Assembly (NCBI GenBank): GCA_041662785.1
Contig: JBAZRW010000001.1
Location: 372,001-436,000 of the forward strand
Source of the DNA: Bdellovibrionales bacterium
GTDB taxonomy: Bacteria; Pseudomonadota; Alphaproteobacteria; UBA9219
DNA: 64,000 nucleotides
Reading direction: 5' to 3'
Below the pieces are notes generated by a model. It was not told the origin of the DNA, did no database searches, and was given only the letters and a program-made list of their open reading frames with translations. A program made the translations under genes and the position numbers. Positions 56,120 through 64,000 of the stretch are shown here, one piece after another; the first letter of the stretch is position 1, and each line of letters starts with the position of its first letter.

Positions 56120-57211
56120 GTGACTTCTTCTCCCCCCTCTTCAGCCGCGGCGCGGCACTGGAAACTTGATCGACCCCTGTGGGGGCTGTCCCCCAACCGT
56201 CGTGGCGATTGGGCTTTGGGCGCTTTGGGCGACGGGGCGCTGGTTGTCGTGCCGTCCAGCGATACGGGCGCGCCGCCGCGCCTTATCGCGGGGCATCAGG
56301 GCGTGAGTCTGGAAATCGCGGCAGACGCTGACGATCATGCCTTTTTGTCGGGCGGCGATGATGGCCGCCTCCTTTTAGTCGATCCGCAAATTGATGTGCC
56401 AACGCTTTTGGCCGAGCACGCGGGCAAATGGATTGATCATGTCGCCTCATCCAGCGAGGGGCTTCGCGCCTATGCCATTGGAAAGATGCTTTATCGTTTG
56501 GATGACGCTGCGCAAGAATATGCCCCTCCTTTGACGTTGCCCAGCAGCATCGGCGGGCTGGCGTTTAGCCCCGATGGCCAGCTGCTTGCCATCAGCCATT
56601 ACGGTGGCGTGAGCGTGTTGTCGTGCAAGAAGCCTTTAAAGGCCCCCACCCTTTTGCCTTGGAAAGGCTCGCACCTTTCCCTTTTGTGGAGTCCTGACGG
56701 CCAGTTTCTTTTGTCCTCGATGCAGGATGGCGCGGTGCATGGCTGGCTGTTTCAAGGCGGCGTCCCGTCGCCCGAAGAGGGGCGTGAGATGCACATGCAG
56801 GGCTATGAAACGAAAATTGCCTCGATGCGCTTTACAACGGGCGGAAAATATCTGGCGACCAGTGGCGCGGCGCAAGTTGTTTGCTGGCCGTTTGGCGGCG
56901 AGGGTCCGTGGGACAAAAGCCCCCTTATGCTGGGCGGCGCTGAAGCGCGGCTGGTGGGCCACGTCGCGCCCCATCCTGTCGATCCTGTGGTCGCGGCGGG
57001 CTATGATGACGGGATGGTGATCCTTGCGCCGCTTGATGGACGGATGGAGATTATGATCCACCCGCCTGTGGCGGCGCGCGGTGCGGGCGTTGTGGGGATG
57101 GTGTGGAGCGGTGAGGGCGATGGCCTCGTTGTTGGCCTAGAAAATGGCCATTTGCTTCTTTTCACACATTCCTCAATCGCGGGCTTTGTGCGCGGGCGGT
57201 TTGGGGGATAG
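56120..57211 (+). CDS. WD40-repeat protein
   Basis: A 363-residue soluble beta-propeller protein. Repeats are visible as GGLAFSPDGQLLAISHYGGV, LLWSPDGQFLLSSMQDGAVH, MRFTTGGKYLATSGAAQVVC and MVWSGEGDGLVVGLENGHLL, with more divergent blades earlier. There is no signal peptide, so it is probably a cytoplasmic scaffold. The start is GTG at 56120 after TAAGG. Relatives are widespread in alphaproteobacteria with no fixed function. Confidence 0.85.
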   Translation: MTSSPPSSAAARHWKLDRPLWGLSPNRRGDWALGALGDGALVVVPSSDTGAPPRLIAGHQGVSLEIAADADDHAFLSGGDDGRLLLVDPQIDVPTLLAEHAGKWIDHVASSSEGLRAYAIGKMLYRLDDAAQEYAPPLTLPSSIGGLAFSPDGQLLAISHYGGVSVLSCKKPLKAPTLLPWKGSHLSLLWSPDGQFLLSSMQDGAVHGWLFQGGVPSPEEGREMHMQGYETKIASMRFTTGGKYLATSGAAQVVCWPFGGEGPWDKSPLMLGGAEARLVGHVAPHPVDPVVAAGYDDGMVILAPLDGRMEIMIHPPVAARGAGVVGMVWSGEGDGLVVGLENGHLLLFTHSSIAGFVRGRFGG

Positions 57212-57229
57212 GGTTGCCTGTTTTTGTCC

Positions 57230-57565
57230 TTATGCGGGAACGCAGGAGGTCGCTGCTGCAAGCACCGCATCGGCAAAGGACGTAGCCATTCTAGGAGATA
57301 GGGAAACGGGAACGGACAGATTGCTTGCGGTTTTGAAATTTGCAACAATGGCTCCGCCGTTGTTCAGAGACGGTTGAGCTTCTTTTATGGCGGCGGCAAC
57401 GGCTGTTGCTTCACGGCCATTTATCGAAAAAAAAGCCGCCACACCGTCTGAGTTTTTATAGGCAATGGCCACACGCCCGTTATCGTGTGCAATATCGCAA
57501 GAAGAAAACTGGGGCTGTTCTTTGGTGGGGAATATGGCGTCGAATTGGGCAAATGTGGGAAACAT
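57230..57565 (-). CDS. hypothetical protein
   Basis: A 111-residue soluble protein without recognised domain, ending VLAAATSCVPA. The ATG at 57565 has a good ribosome site (AAGGAG). The sequence has a regular alternation (DNGRVAIAYKNSDGVAAFFS) suggesting a small beta-sheet fold. It converges on the WD40 gene. Confidence 0.55.
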   Translation of the reverse strand: MFPTFAQFDAIFPTKEQPQFSSCDIAHDNGRVAIAYKNSDGVAAFFSINGREATAVAAAIKEAQPSLNNGGAIVANFKTASNLSVPVSLSPRMATSFADAVLAAATSCVPA

Positions 57566-58038
57566 GGCGGGCTCCTTTTTATGGTTTGTGCTTGACCCCT
57601 TGAGGGGGTGGCGGCTTTTTCTGGTGCTATCAATGGGGTCAGATCGTTTTATAAATGCGCTTGCCGCGTAAGTCGCCCCGTAAGGCGGCCTAGCAGCGCG
57701 GCAGAAAATAAGATATGGTCAGTGCGTTTCGTCATGAAAAGAAGTATCACCTATGGCGCGACAAAAAACAATGAAAAAATGCGCATTTTTATACTTTCAT
57801 GACGTTTTGTTGCGTTCCGTGTAATAAAGTTGCGCGGGGCTGGGTCGAATAATTTCAGTAATATGTTCTCGTCATTGCGAGCGACCAACGGGAGCGCGGC
57901 AATCCATCTCCTGTATTTGCCGTTTTTGAGAATGTTTGCCAATCTAGGAGATGGACTGCCGCGTCGCCTTTTCAAGGCTCCTCGCAGTGACGGCTAGGGG
58001 GGCATGGAAATCAAAAGTCTCGGCTATAGGAGCAAAAA
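57566..58038. other. intergenic region holding repeat element B2
   Basis: No gene is supported. The left half has imperfect inverted arms TGACCCCTTGA (57594-57604) and TCAATGGGGTCA (about 57630); the right half is repeat element B2 (57842-57993). Confidence 0.5.
57842..57993. repeat. MITE-like inverted-repeat element B, copy 2
   Basis: The left end CGTCATTGCGAGCGACCAAC (57870-57889) faces CTCGCAGTGACGG (57981-57993); inner arms AATCCATCTCC and GGAGATGGACT face each other around a 35-base loop. Left flank CGAATAATTTCAGTAATAT (57847-57865) matches the flank of copy 1 in reverse complement. Confidence 0.8.
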
Positions 58039-58812
58039 ATGGAAACCAGCATTCTGATTACGGGTGGCTCAAGCGGCCTTGGCGCGGCGTTGGCGCAGTC
58101 ATATGCCGCGCCTGACGTGACCCTTTTTTTAAGCGGGCGTGATGCTGCAAGGTTGGAGGGTGTCGCCGCCCGTTGCCGCGCTAAGGGCGCGTGCGTTGAG
58201 GCGACCATTGTGGACGTGACGGATGGCGCGGCCATGGCTTCGTGGATTGATCAGTGCGATCAAACCGCGCCGCTTAATCTGGTGATTGCTAATGCGGGTA
58301 TTTCGGCGGGAACGGGCGGGGGTGGAGAAACGCCTGCCCAAACGAAGGCCGTTATGGAAACCAATGTGCAGGGCGTTTTTAACACGATCCATCCTGCTTT
58401 GGCGTTAATGAAGCCGCGTGGGCGCGGGCAGATTGCCATCATGGCCTCACTGGCTAGCTTTCGGGGGCTTGCGGGTGCGCCCGCCTATTGCGCCAGCAAG
58501 GCGGCTGTGCGTGTGTATGGCGAAGCCTTGCGGGACGAGCTTGCGCCGCAGGGCATCAAGATCAATGTGATTTGTCCGGGCTTTGTGAAGACGCCGATGA
58601 CAGGGCAAAACGGCTTTCCGATGCCGTTTTTGATGGAGGCCGATAAGGCGGCGCGGATCATGAAAAGGGGGCTAGAGAAAAATAAAGCCCGCATCGTTTT
58701 CCCGTGGCGGCTGGCGGCGCTGGTGTGGCTTATGTCCGCGCTTTCCCCCAACTTGGCAGACGGGCTCTTTCGCCGTCTGCCAAGAAAAAGGGGCGTAGAG
58801 TCCCTCGGTTAA
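58039..58812 (+). CDS. short-chain dehydrogenase/reductase
   Basis: A 257-residue classical SDR: cofactor motif ITGGSSGLGAALAQ near residue 7, ANAGIS near 92, active-site Ser at about 140 (MASLASF), and YCASK with Tyr and Lys near 153-157. The C-terminal region is hydrophobic (RLAALVWLMSALSP), suggesting membrane association. Substrate unknown. It converges on the next gene by four bases. Confidence 0.9.
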   Translation: METSILITGGSSGLGAALAQSYAAPDVTLFLSGRDAARLEGVAARCRAKGACVEATIVDVTDGAAMASWIDQCDQTAPLNLVIANAGISAGTGGGGETPAQTKAVMETNVQGVFNTIHPALALMKPRGRGQIAIMASLASFRGLAGAPAYCASKAAVRVYGEALRDELAPQGIKINVICPGFVKTPMTGQNGFPMPFLMEADKAARIMKRGLEKNKARIVFPWRLAALVWLMSALSPNLADGLFRRLPRKRGVESLG

Positions 58813-59273
58813 AGGGCGAGGGTAGCGGCTGTTGCCGTGGGGAGTCGGTGCCCCCCTGTGCTCAAGCGTGTGGGATATTGACCCAAAAAGGCCTCTGAAA
58901 TAACGGCGGGCTCATTCGGGGGCATAATTTTAAGAAGGGAAAAAATAGCCGTTCCATCACGTTTTCCCTTCGCGATATCGTCGGCGTTAAGGGCGTATCC
59001 TGTCATGACGTCCTTCGACCCATTCACGACATACAAATAATCACATTTGTTTTTGAGCACCTCGGCCGGAATAGCGGGTGCGAAGGAGAGATTCTGGCTC
59101 CAGACATGTGGCCCGATAAAAGCGGCGGCCTCTTCTTTGGTGGCGGCGTTCACCATAAAACGACGATCGGCATACTCGGCAAGAAAAAGAGCGGGCGCAT
59201 AAAGGTGAACGTGGGAAGTTCCCGATGCATCGGCAATATAAAGAGGGGCCTGCATTTGTTTTTTATTGTTCAT
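58809..59273 (-). CDS. hypothetical protein
   Basis: A 154-residue soluble protein without recognised domain. The frame is open to 59579, but the ATG at 59273 has an AAAGGA ribosome site and is preferred. It has a stretch DYLYVVNGSKDVMTGYALNA and a Thr/Ala-rich C-terminus. It is divergent from ndk. Confidence 0.55.
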   Translation of the reverse strand: MNNKKQMQAPLYIADASGTSHVHLYAPALFLAEYADRRFMVNAATKEEAAAFIGPHVWSQNLSFAPAIPAEVLKNKCDYLYVVNGSKDVMTGYALNADDIAKGKRDGTAIFSLLKIMPPNEPAVISEAFLGQYPTRLSTGGHRLPTATAATLAL

Positions 59274-59475
59274 GGTCAATCCTTTCCACTGAAAATGACA
59301 AGGCTTATTGTACACGAGCAGCGGCGCGGGATCAAAGAAAAACAGGGGCGTTAATAGTTTCATGCTGTCTTTCGGGCGGGCTGCTAAAAGAAAAACAATG
59401 GCATCCCCTTGTTTTGTTGGAGGAGGCTGGCTATAAGCGCGACAACAAAACATGTCTTTAAAGGAGATCGTTCCC

Positions 59476-59898
59476 ATGGCTATCCAACGCACTTTTTCGA
59501 TTATCAAGCCTGACGCCACGCGCCGTAACATAACGGGCAAGGTTAACGCCATGCTAGAGGCCGCAGGTCTTCGCATCATCGCGCAGCGCCGCGTTTTATT
59601 GACCCGCGCACAGGCGGAAGGGTTTTATGCCGTTCACCGTGAGCGCCCCTTCTTCAACGATCTTTGCACGTTTATGACCTCTGGTCCCGTCGTGTTGCAG
59701 GTTTTAGAAGGCGAAAACGCCGTCCAGAAAAACCGCGACGTGATGGGTGCGACCAACCCCGCGAATGCGGACGCTGGCACAATCCGCAAGGAACTGGCCG
59801 AAAGCATCGAAGCAAACTCAGTTCACGGGTCGGACAGCGAAGAAAATGCGGCGATTGAAATTGCCTATTTCTTCAGCCAGACGGAAATCGTGGGCTAA
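59476..59898 (+). CDS. ndk: nucleoside diphosphate kinase
   Basis: Transfers phosphate among nucleoside di- and triphosphates through a phospho-His. A 140-residue protein with [35 protein letters not shown] and the active-site NSVHGSDS (His near residue 117). The ATG at 59476 with AAAGGAG is preferred to the open frame from 59452. Confidence 0.97.
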   Translation: MAIQRTFSIIKPDATRRNITGKVNAMLEAAGLRIIAQRRVLLTRAQAEGFYAVHRERPFFNDLCTFMTSGPVVLQVLEGENAVQKNRDVMGATNPANADAGTIRKELAESIEANSVHGSDSEENAAIEIAYFFSQTEIVG

Positions 59899-59927
59899 AG
59901 AGGCCTGTTGTGTTAAAAAGGGGGGGT

Positions 59928-60677
59928 ATGAACAAATTTCTGCCCCCCTTTTATTGCCGCAGCAAAAACCCGCTTTTACGGGGGTTGGCTTTTTTTGAGC
60001 ATGTCCTCAAGGCCAAGCGTGGCCGCGTGCAAACGCCGTGGCAGCGCTGCCTCGCGCATTTCGAAACCCTTTTTATCGATAATACGCTTTTCAGCTTTTT
60101 GTTTTTGAACAAGCATCGCGTGACGGAAAAGCTGTGGCGAGCGGGGCAGCCCCATCCCTTTCAGATTCGTGGTCTGGCCAAGGCGGGGATTCGCACCATT
60201 ATCAATCTGCGCGGCGAGAGGGACTGCGCGTCCTATTATCTTGAAGAGCAGGCCTGCCAGCGCCATGGCATAGCGCTTGTTAATGTCACGATGGAATCAA
60301 AGCGCCCACCGACCCGCGAAAAGATCGCGGAATTGGCGCAGGTGTTTTCAACGACCACTTATCCCGCTCTTATGCACTGTAAGTCCGGCGCGGATCGAAC
60401 GGGGCTGGCGGCGGCGCTTTGCCTTATGATCCATGATGGGCGGTCTGTTGAGGAAGCACAAAAACAGCTTTCCTTGCGCTATGGGCATCTGGCTTCGTCC
60501 AAAACGGGCGTTTTGGATGCGTTTTTGGCGGCGTATCAAAAAGCTGCCGCGCAAGAGGGCGTGACCTTTCTGGCTTGGGCGCAAAGCCCCGCTTATGACC
60601 GTGAGGCCATTATGGCCGTGTATAAACCCCGCCGCTTTGTCAGCTGGCTTGGCGATCTTGTTTTACGGCGGGAATAA
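59928..60677 (+). CDS. dual-specificity/tyrosine phosphatase-like protein
   Basis: A 249-residue cysteine phosphatase. The CX5R loop is HCKSGADRTGLAAAL near residue 155, with the general-acid region earlier; RAGQPHPFQIRGLAKAGIRT and INLRGE are typical of bacterial PTP/DSP relatives. A basic N-terminus (about 60 residues) precedes the fold. The start at 59928 follows a GGGGGG run, and the gene begins 29 bases after ndk. A bidirectional terminator follows. Substrate unknown. Confidence 0.85.
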   Translation: MNKFLPPFYCRSKNPLLRGLAFFEHVLKAKRGRVQTPWQRCLAHFETLFIDNTLFSFLFLNKHRVTEKLWRAGQPHPFQIRGLAKAGIRTIINLRGERDCASYYLEEQACQRHGIALVNVTMESKRPPTREKIAELAQVFSTTTYPALMHCKSGADRTGLAAALCLMIHDGRSVEEAQKQLSLRYGHLASSKTGVLDAFLAAYQKAAAQEGVTFLAWAQSPAYDREAIMAVYKPRRFVSWLGDLVLRRE

Positions 60678-60710
60678 AAAAGGCCGCTCCTTTTCAGGAA
60701 CGGCCTTTTT
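60676..60710. terminator. bidirectional Rho-independent terminator
   Basis: AAAAAGGCCGCTCC facing GGAACGGCCTTTTT around a short loop: a stem with A-run before and T-run after, serving both the phosphatase gene (plus) and the phasin gene (minus). Confidence 0.9.
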
Positions 60711-60731
60711 AAAGGAAGAAAACAAAGGCTA

Positions 60732-61130
60732 TTAGGCGGCCTTGATTTTCGAGATTTTGTTGATCGAGTCGTTAACGTGCTTGGTCACAGGCTCAGCGGC
60801 TTGTTGCGCCACGCGGCTGGAAATCTGGGACAAGTTGTTAAGGTCCGACATCATCGAGTCGAAATTGTCTTTCAACGCGGTGTTTTGCGTGCTGACCAAA
60901 TCATCAACCGAGGTGATGGACGAAAGGGATTGGGTAACCTTGCTGCTTTGGTCGATATTTTTCTGAACGAGGGCGCTAAGGCTGTCGCACAGTTCGCCGC
61001 AGCCCTTGGTCATAATCGAAACAGATTGCAAGGTGACGTTCATTGTATCCCGCACCATGGTGTTCATGTCGCTTGCCGCTTGAAGAAGCGTGCTGGTCAT
61101 CTTTTCCATTTGTTCGTTTGTGGCTTGCAT
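60732..61130 (-). CDS. phasin-family protein
   Basis: A 132-residue almost wholly helical amphipathic protein (STLLQAASDMNTMVRDTMNV, LSALVQKNIDQSS, NLSQISSRVAQQAAEPVTKH), the pattern of phasins that coat polyhydroxyalkanoate granules. The frame is open to 61268, but the ATG at 61130 follows GGGGGCAGAA. No PHA synthase is nearby, so granule binding is inferred from sequence character only. Confidence 0.75.
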   Translation of the reverse strand: MQATNEQMEKMTSTLLQAASDMNTMVRDTMNVTLQSVSIMTKGCGELCDSLSALVQKNIDQSSKVTQSLSSITSVDDLVSTQNTALKDNFDSMMSDLNNLSQISSRVAQQAAEPVTKHVNDSINKISKIKAA

Positions 61131-61359
61131 TTCTGCCCCCTGAAAGAGAAAATTTACGCACAAACACCCCGAAGAGAAAGGCCTTGGCGCACATAATGGT
61201 ATGTTGCAGTGCAACAATTTAGAGTTAATATATACGGGGTTGGGGCGTTTGTCAAGAATACTTAACAAAAAAAATTATATAAGGAAGCGGGTTGCATTTA
61301 GATCGCTTTGGACTCATTCTTGGCGTTTCAAGTTCGTGGGCAAAAAGTGATATGAATCG

Positions 61360-62700
61360 ATGAGTTTGTTAGGCATTAATCGGGGAAAGAAGCTCTTTTT
61401 CATTGGCCTTGTGGTCTTCGCGCTTTGCGTGGGGGGTGCTGGGGATGCCTTTGCTAAAAGCAAAGCTAAAACAAGGAAAAGCAAGGCAAAGGCGCGGACG
61501 CATCACGTTCTGGCGGTTGATTCTTCATCGGCGCGTTATGCCGATATAGTGATCGAAGCCTCAACGGGGAAGGTCTTGCATGAATCCAACAGTACTGCGA
61601 TTCGCCGTCCTGCCTCCTTGACCAAAATGATGACGCTTTATTTAGCGTTTCAAGCCCTTGAATCGGGCGCGATCCGATTGGACACGCCCCTTCCTGTGTC
61701 GGCGCGTGCGGCGGCGCAGGCCCCCACCAAGCTTTGTTTGCGAGCGGGACAGACCATTCGCGCCTATGACGCCATCATGGGCCTCATCACGGAATCAGCG
61801 AACGACGCGGCTGTCGTTTTGGCGGAAGGCCTTGGGGGCGACATTCCTCGTTTTGCGGCCATGATGACGCAGCAGGCCAAGGCTCTTGGTATGAGCCAAA
61901 CCGTTTTCCAAAACCCCAATGGGCTTCCTGACCCGAATCAATTCACGACGGCGCGGGATATGGCGATGTTGGGCTATGGCCTGATCTATCATTTTCCGGG
62001 ATTTTATCCTTATTTTTCAAAACAGAGCTTTGTCTATAAGGGACATACTTATAACAACCATAACCATCTGATGGAGCGGTTTGAGGGCATGGATGGCATT
62101 AAAACCGGCTATATTCGCACGTCCGGCTTTAATCTTGTCGCCTCGGCCATGCGTGGGCAAACGCGCCTGATTGGCGTGGTTTTTGGCGGAACCAGCGCCC
62201 CGTCTCGCGATCGGCAGATGGAAGCTCTTTTAAACGATGCCTTTGGTGCGGTTTCGCGTCAGGAGTGCCGTGAGGCGCGTGCGCTTGCGCTGCCATCCAA
62301 GTCGGTTCCTGCTTTTGCCGCCTCGTCGCGTCCTCGCGTTTTGCGGACCCAGGCGGGTCGTGTTAGAACCGTTCTGCCCGATGATTCCCCCGTTGAGTCC
62401 GCCTTGCAGAAGGGGGAAGAAGGCGAAACCCAAAAAAAACAAAGCGAAAATGATGCATGGGGCATACAGGTCGGCGCGTATAGCGAAATTGATGGAGCCC
62501 AAAAAGCTCTGGCGCAGATGGCGTCTTCTATGGCCCCCCTTTTGGGGAAGGGCGAGCCAAGCTTGCAAAAAGTAACCATGACAGATGGCTCGGCCATGTA
62601 TCGTGCGCGCTTTGTGGGTCTCGAGCAAAGCAGCGCCCGCGCCGCGTGTGCACACCTTGTGAAAAGCGGGCGTAGCTGTCTGGTGATTACGGGGCCATGA
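61360..62700 (+). CDS. D-alanyl-D-alanine carboxypeptidase with SPOR domain
   Basis: A 446-residue S11-type penicillin-binding protein that trims peptidoglycan stem peptides in the periplasm. Signal-type hydrophobic N-terminus to about residue 32, a short Lys-rich linker (KSKAKTRKSKAKAR), then SLTK (catalytic Ser) near 88, SAN near 146 and KTGY near 248. The C-terminal 80 residues (WGIQVGAYSEIDGAQKAL... SARAACAHLVKSGRSCLVI) form a SPOR domain, which binds denuded septal glycan. It probably acts at division. It is convergent with apt. Confidence 0.95.
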   Translation: MSLLGINRGKKLFFIGLVVFALCVGGAGDAFAKSKAKTRKSKAKARTHHVLAVDSSSARYADIVIEASTGKVLHESNSTAIRRPASLTKMMTLYLAFQALESGAIRLDTPLPVSARAAAQAPTKLCLRAGQTIRAYDAIMGLITESANDAAVVLAEGLGGDIPRFAAMMTQQAKALGMSQTVFQNPNGLPDPNQFTTARDMAMLGYGLIYHFPGFYPYFSKQSFVYKGHTYNNHNHLMERFEGMDGIKTGYIRTSGFNLVASAMRGQTRLIGVVFGGTSAPSRDRQMEALLNDAFGAVSRQECREARALALPSKSVPAFAASSRPRVLRTQAGRVRTVLPDDSPVESALQKGEEGETQKKQSENDAWGIQVGAYSEIDGAQKALAQMASSMAPLLGKGEPSLQKVTMTDGSAMYRARFVGLEQSSARAACAHLVKSGRSCLVITGP

Positions 62701-62723
62701 TTTCCTGAACAGACGCTTAAGGA

Positions 62724-63245
62724 CTATTCGTCATAGGACAAGAGGCTGGAGACGGGGATGTCTATTTTTTGACGCCCGTTCAGAAAGGGCAGCTCGATAA
62801 TATAAACCGCCCGTACAAGGTCGACGCCCATTTGGCGTGCCAAATGGATGGTCGCGGCAGTCGTGCCACCTGTGGCCAGCAAATCGTCAATAATAACGCC
62901 ACGTTGGCCCACCGTGATAAGCCCTTCTTGAATCTCAAGGGTGTCTGTTCCGTATTCTAGCTCATAGCTATAGGACTGCGTTTTACCTGGAAGCTTGCCT
63001 TTTTTGCGAACCATAATAAGGCCAATCCCTAAGCGCGCCGCCAAAGGTGCGGCGACCAGAAAGCCTCGTGATTCGACAGCAATAAGAAAATCAGGGACAT
63101 CTTCTCGAACAATGACCTCAAGGCGGTCAATCGTTTCTTGCCAAGCGGGCCCGTGGCCCAAAAGAGTGCCAATATCATAAAACAAAATGCCTTCCTTGGG
63201 AAAGCCGGGAACAGAGCGAATGTGAGCTTTAAGATCGAGGGGCAT
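62724..63245 (-). CDS. apt: adenine phosphoribosyltransferase
   Basis: Salvages adenine to AMP with PRPP. A 173-residue type I PRTase: PGFPKEGILFYDIGTLL near residue 13, AVESRGFLVAAPLAARLG near 56, and the PRPP loop GVIIDDLLATGGTTAATI near 115. Length is normal. Confidence 0.97.
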   Translation of the reverse strand: MPLDLKAHIRSVPGFPKEGILFYDIGTLLGHGPAWQETIDRLEVIVREDVPDFLIAVESRGFLVAAPLAARLGIGLIMVRKKGKLPGKTQSYSYELEYGTDTLEIQEGLITVGQRGVIIDDLLATGGTTAATIHLARQMGVDLVRAVYIIELPFLNGRQKIDIPVSSLLSYDE

Positions 63246-63419
63246 AAAACACCTTTATTATAAGGACAAAGAGCGGGCGCATGCTAACGCATTCTGGGGC
63301 ATAAGCCAGAAAAATTTGTCCCTTATTAATAATATGCAAAGCATTAAGCGGATAGGGTACACTGAGAAGCCGATCCGCTTTCTGTGGCGGGAGCGCTATA
63401 TCTTAAACGGGGCCCAAAA

Positions 63420-64000
63420 ATGACATCCCATTTGACCAAGGAAGACGTTCAGCGACTCTTGCAAGAACCGTCCCCTTCCGTGCGCGCCGAAGTGGCGGGT
63501 AAATTGGCGCTGGACATCGAGAATCCTATTTTGTCGGATAATGAAACGGCGTTGGCGCAAGAAGTCGTCCGGCTTATGGCCAAAGACGTTGAAGCGTCCG
63601 TTCGCTTAGCCCTTTCACAAAATTTGCGCCATGCGGCGCGCCTGCCTCATGACATTGCCGTTCAACTGGCGAATGATATCGAGCAAGTTGCTCTTCCCAT
63701 TTTACAAGAGTCAGGGGTTCTAACAGATCAAGATTTGCTTTCCATTATTGCCAAAGGCTCTGGCTCTAAACAAGAAGCGATCGCCGGTCGGGCTATCGTT
63801 TCGGCCACCGTGTCGGAGGCGATCATTACCTCGGCGGGTGAAAAGGCCGTCACAACGTTGCTGGGCAACAGGGGCGCACAAATATCGAACGAAGGCTATG
63901 ATAAGGCCATCACGCGTTTTGAATCGAATGATGTGGTCAAAGAGGCCATTTGCAGGCGTGCTACGTTGCCCGCCACTGTCGCCGAACGCTTGGCCTTTAT
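63420..64000 (+). CDS. DUF2336-family protein (partial, runs off the window)
   Basis: The frame is open from ATG 63420 to the window end (193 complete codons). It starts MTSHLTKEDVQRLLQEPS, then VRAEVAGKLALDI and ASVRLALSQNLRHAARLPHD, a HEAT-like helical pattern, and continues with ILQESGVLTDQDLLSII and an AICRRATLPATVAERL segment. These are features of DUF2336, an alphaproteobacterial family of unknown function. The C-terminus is not in the window. Confidence 0.85.
   Translation, partial: MTSHLTKEDVQRLLQEPSPSVRAEVAGKLALDIENPILSDNETALAQEVVRLMAKDVEASVRLALSQNLRHAARLPHDIAVQLANDIEQVALPILQESGVLTDQDLLSIIAKGSGSKQEAIAGRAIVSATVSEAIITSAGEKAVTTLLGNRGAQISNEGYDKAITRFESNDVVKEAICRRATLPATVAERLAF

Noticed and set aside
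57594..57642. Facing arms TGACCCCTTGA and TCAATGGGGTCA as terminal repeats of an insertion sequence
   Set aside because: The interval between them is only about 25 bases, with no transposase or target duplication.

Overview
This window is chromosomal DNA of a free-living-type Gram-negative alphaproteobacterium. The evidence is the paired M16 peptidases with lspA and a BamF-like lipoprotein beside ileS, the DUF6489-mnmE-mnmG-rsmG-parA-parB cluster, DUF3576, DUF2336 and phasin genes, and a replication origin next to hemE. I cannot name the genus. Most genes are core housekeeping genes, packed tightly and often overlapping as ATGA.

Layout. 1-5.9 kb: a chemoreceptor, gyrB, an ankyrin protein and a GNAT acetyltransferase. 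6.1-14.3 kb (minus strand): ileS, lspA, bamF-like, M16 peptidase pair, pgi. 14.5-18.4 kb: a second chemoreceptor, tRNA-Leu(CAA) with a clear promoter, an AT-rich membrane protein, a YchJ-like SEC-C protein, a YkgJ-type cysteine-cluster protein and tRNA-Lys(CTT). 18.5-24.4 kb: tandem porins, each with its own terminator, a DUF3576 lipoprotein and an Hsp70-family protein. 24.8-29.9 kb: an AT-rich orphan, the coupled pepA-holC-ribF unit and a YmdB-like phosphoesterase. 29.9-36 kb: rho, hemH and hemE run left and aroE-coaE-dnaQ run right from a DnaA-box-rich AT-rich gap at 33.5-33.8 kb, which I read as oriC. It also carries a CtrA-type TTAA-N7-TTAA motif. 36-45.7 kb: a catalytically dead-looking dienelactone hydrolase homologue, a GT-C-type membrane glycosyltransferase, DUF6489, mnmE, an orphan, mnmG, rsmG, parA and parB.

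45.7-51.4 kb is a decayed integrative element between parB and tRNA-Gly(CCC). It has a P4-type integrase, AlpA, a truncated prim-pol, gene fragments (restriction-modification C-terminus, HNH N-terminus), a 5'-truncated HD phosphohydrolase and a stray tRNA 3' end. 51.8-64 kb: gatA, gatC, ruvX, hemG, an NDUFA9-like protein, a WD40 protein, an SDR, ndk, a tyrosine phosphatase-like protein, a phasin, a D-Ala-D-Ala carboxypeptidase with SPOR, apt and the start of a DUF2336 gene.

The most unusual feature is repeat biology. A bipartite family of facing palindromes (core close to TCATCCCCGCGAAAGCGGGG) sits in many intergenic gaps. One unit, joined to a GGATTC-type tandem tract, lies in frame inside mnmE between the G4 and G5 motifs of its GTPase domain. 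A second, MITE-like family has two copies. Haem synthesis also looks mosaic: hemE and hemH sit at the origin, no hemJ is present between hemH and rho, and a flavodoxin-type hemG lies 20 kb away.
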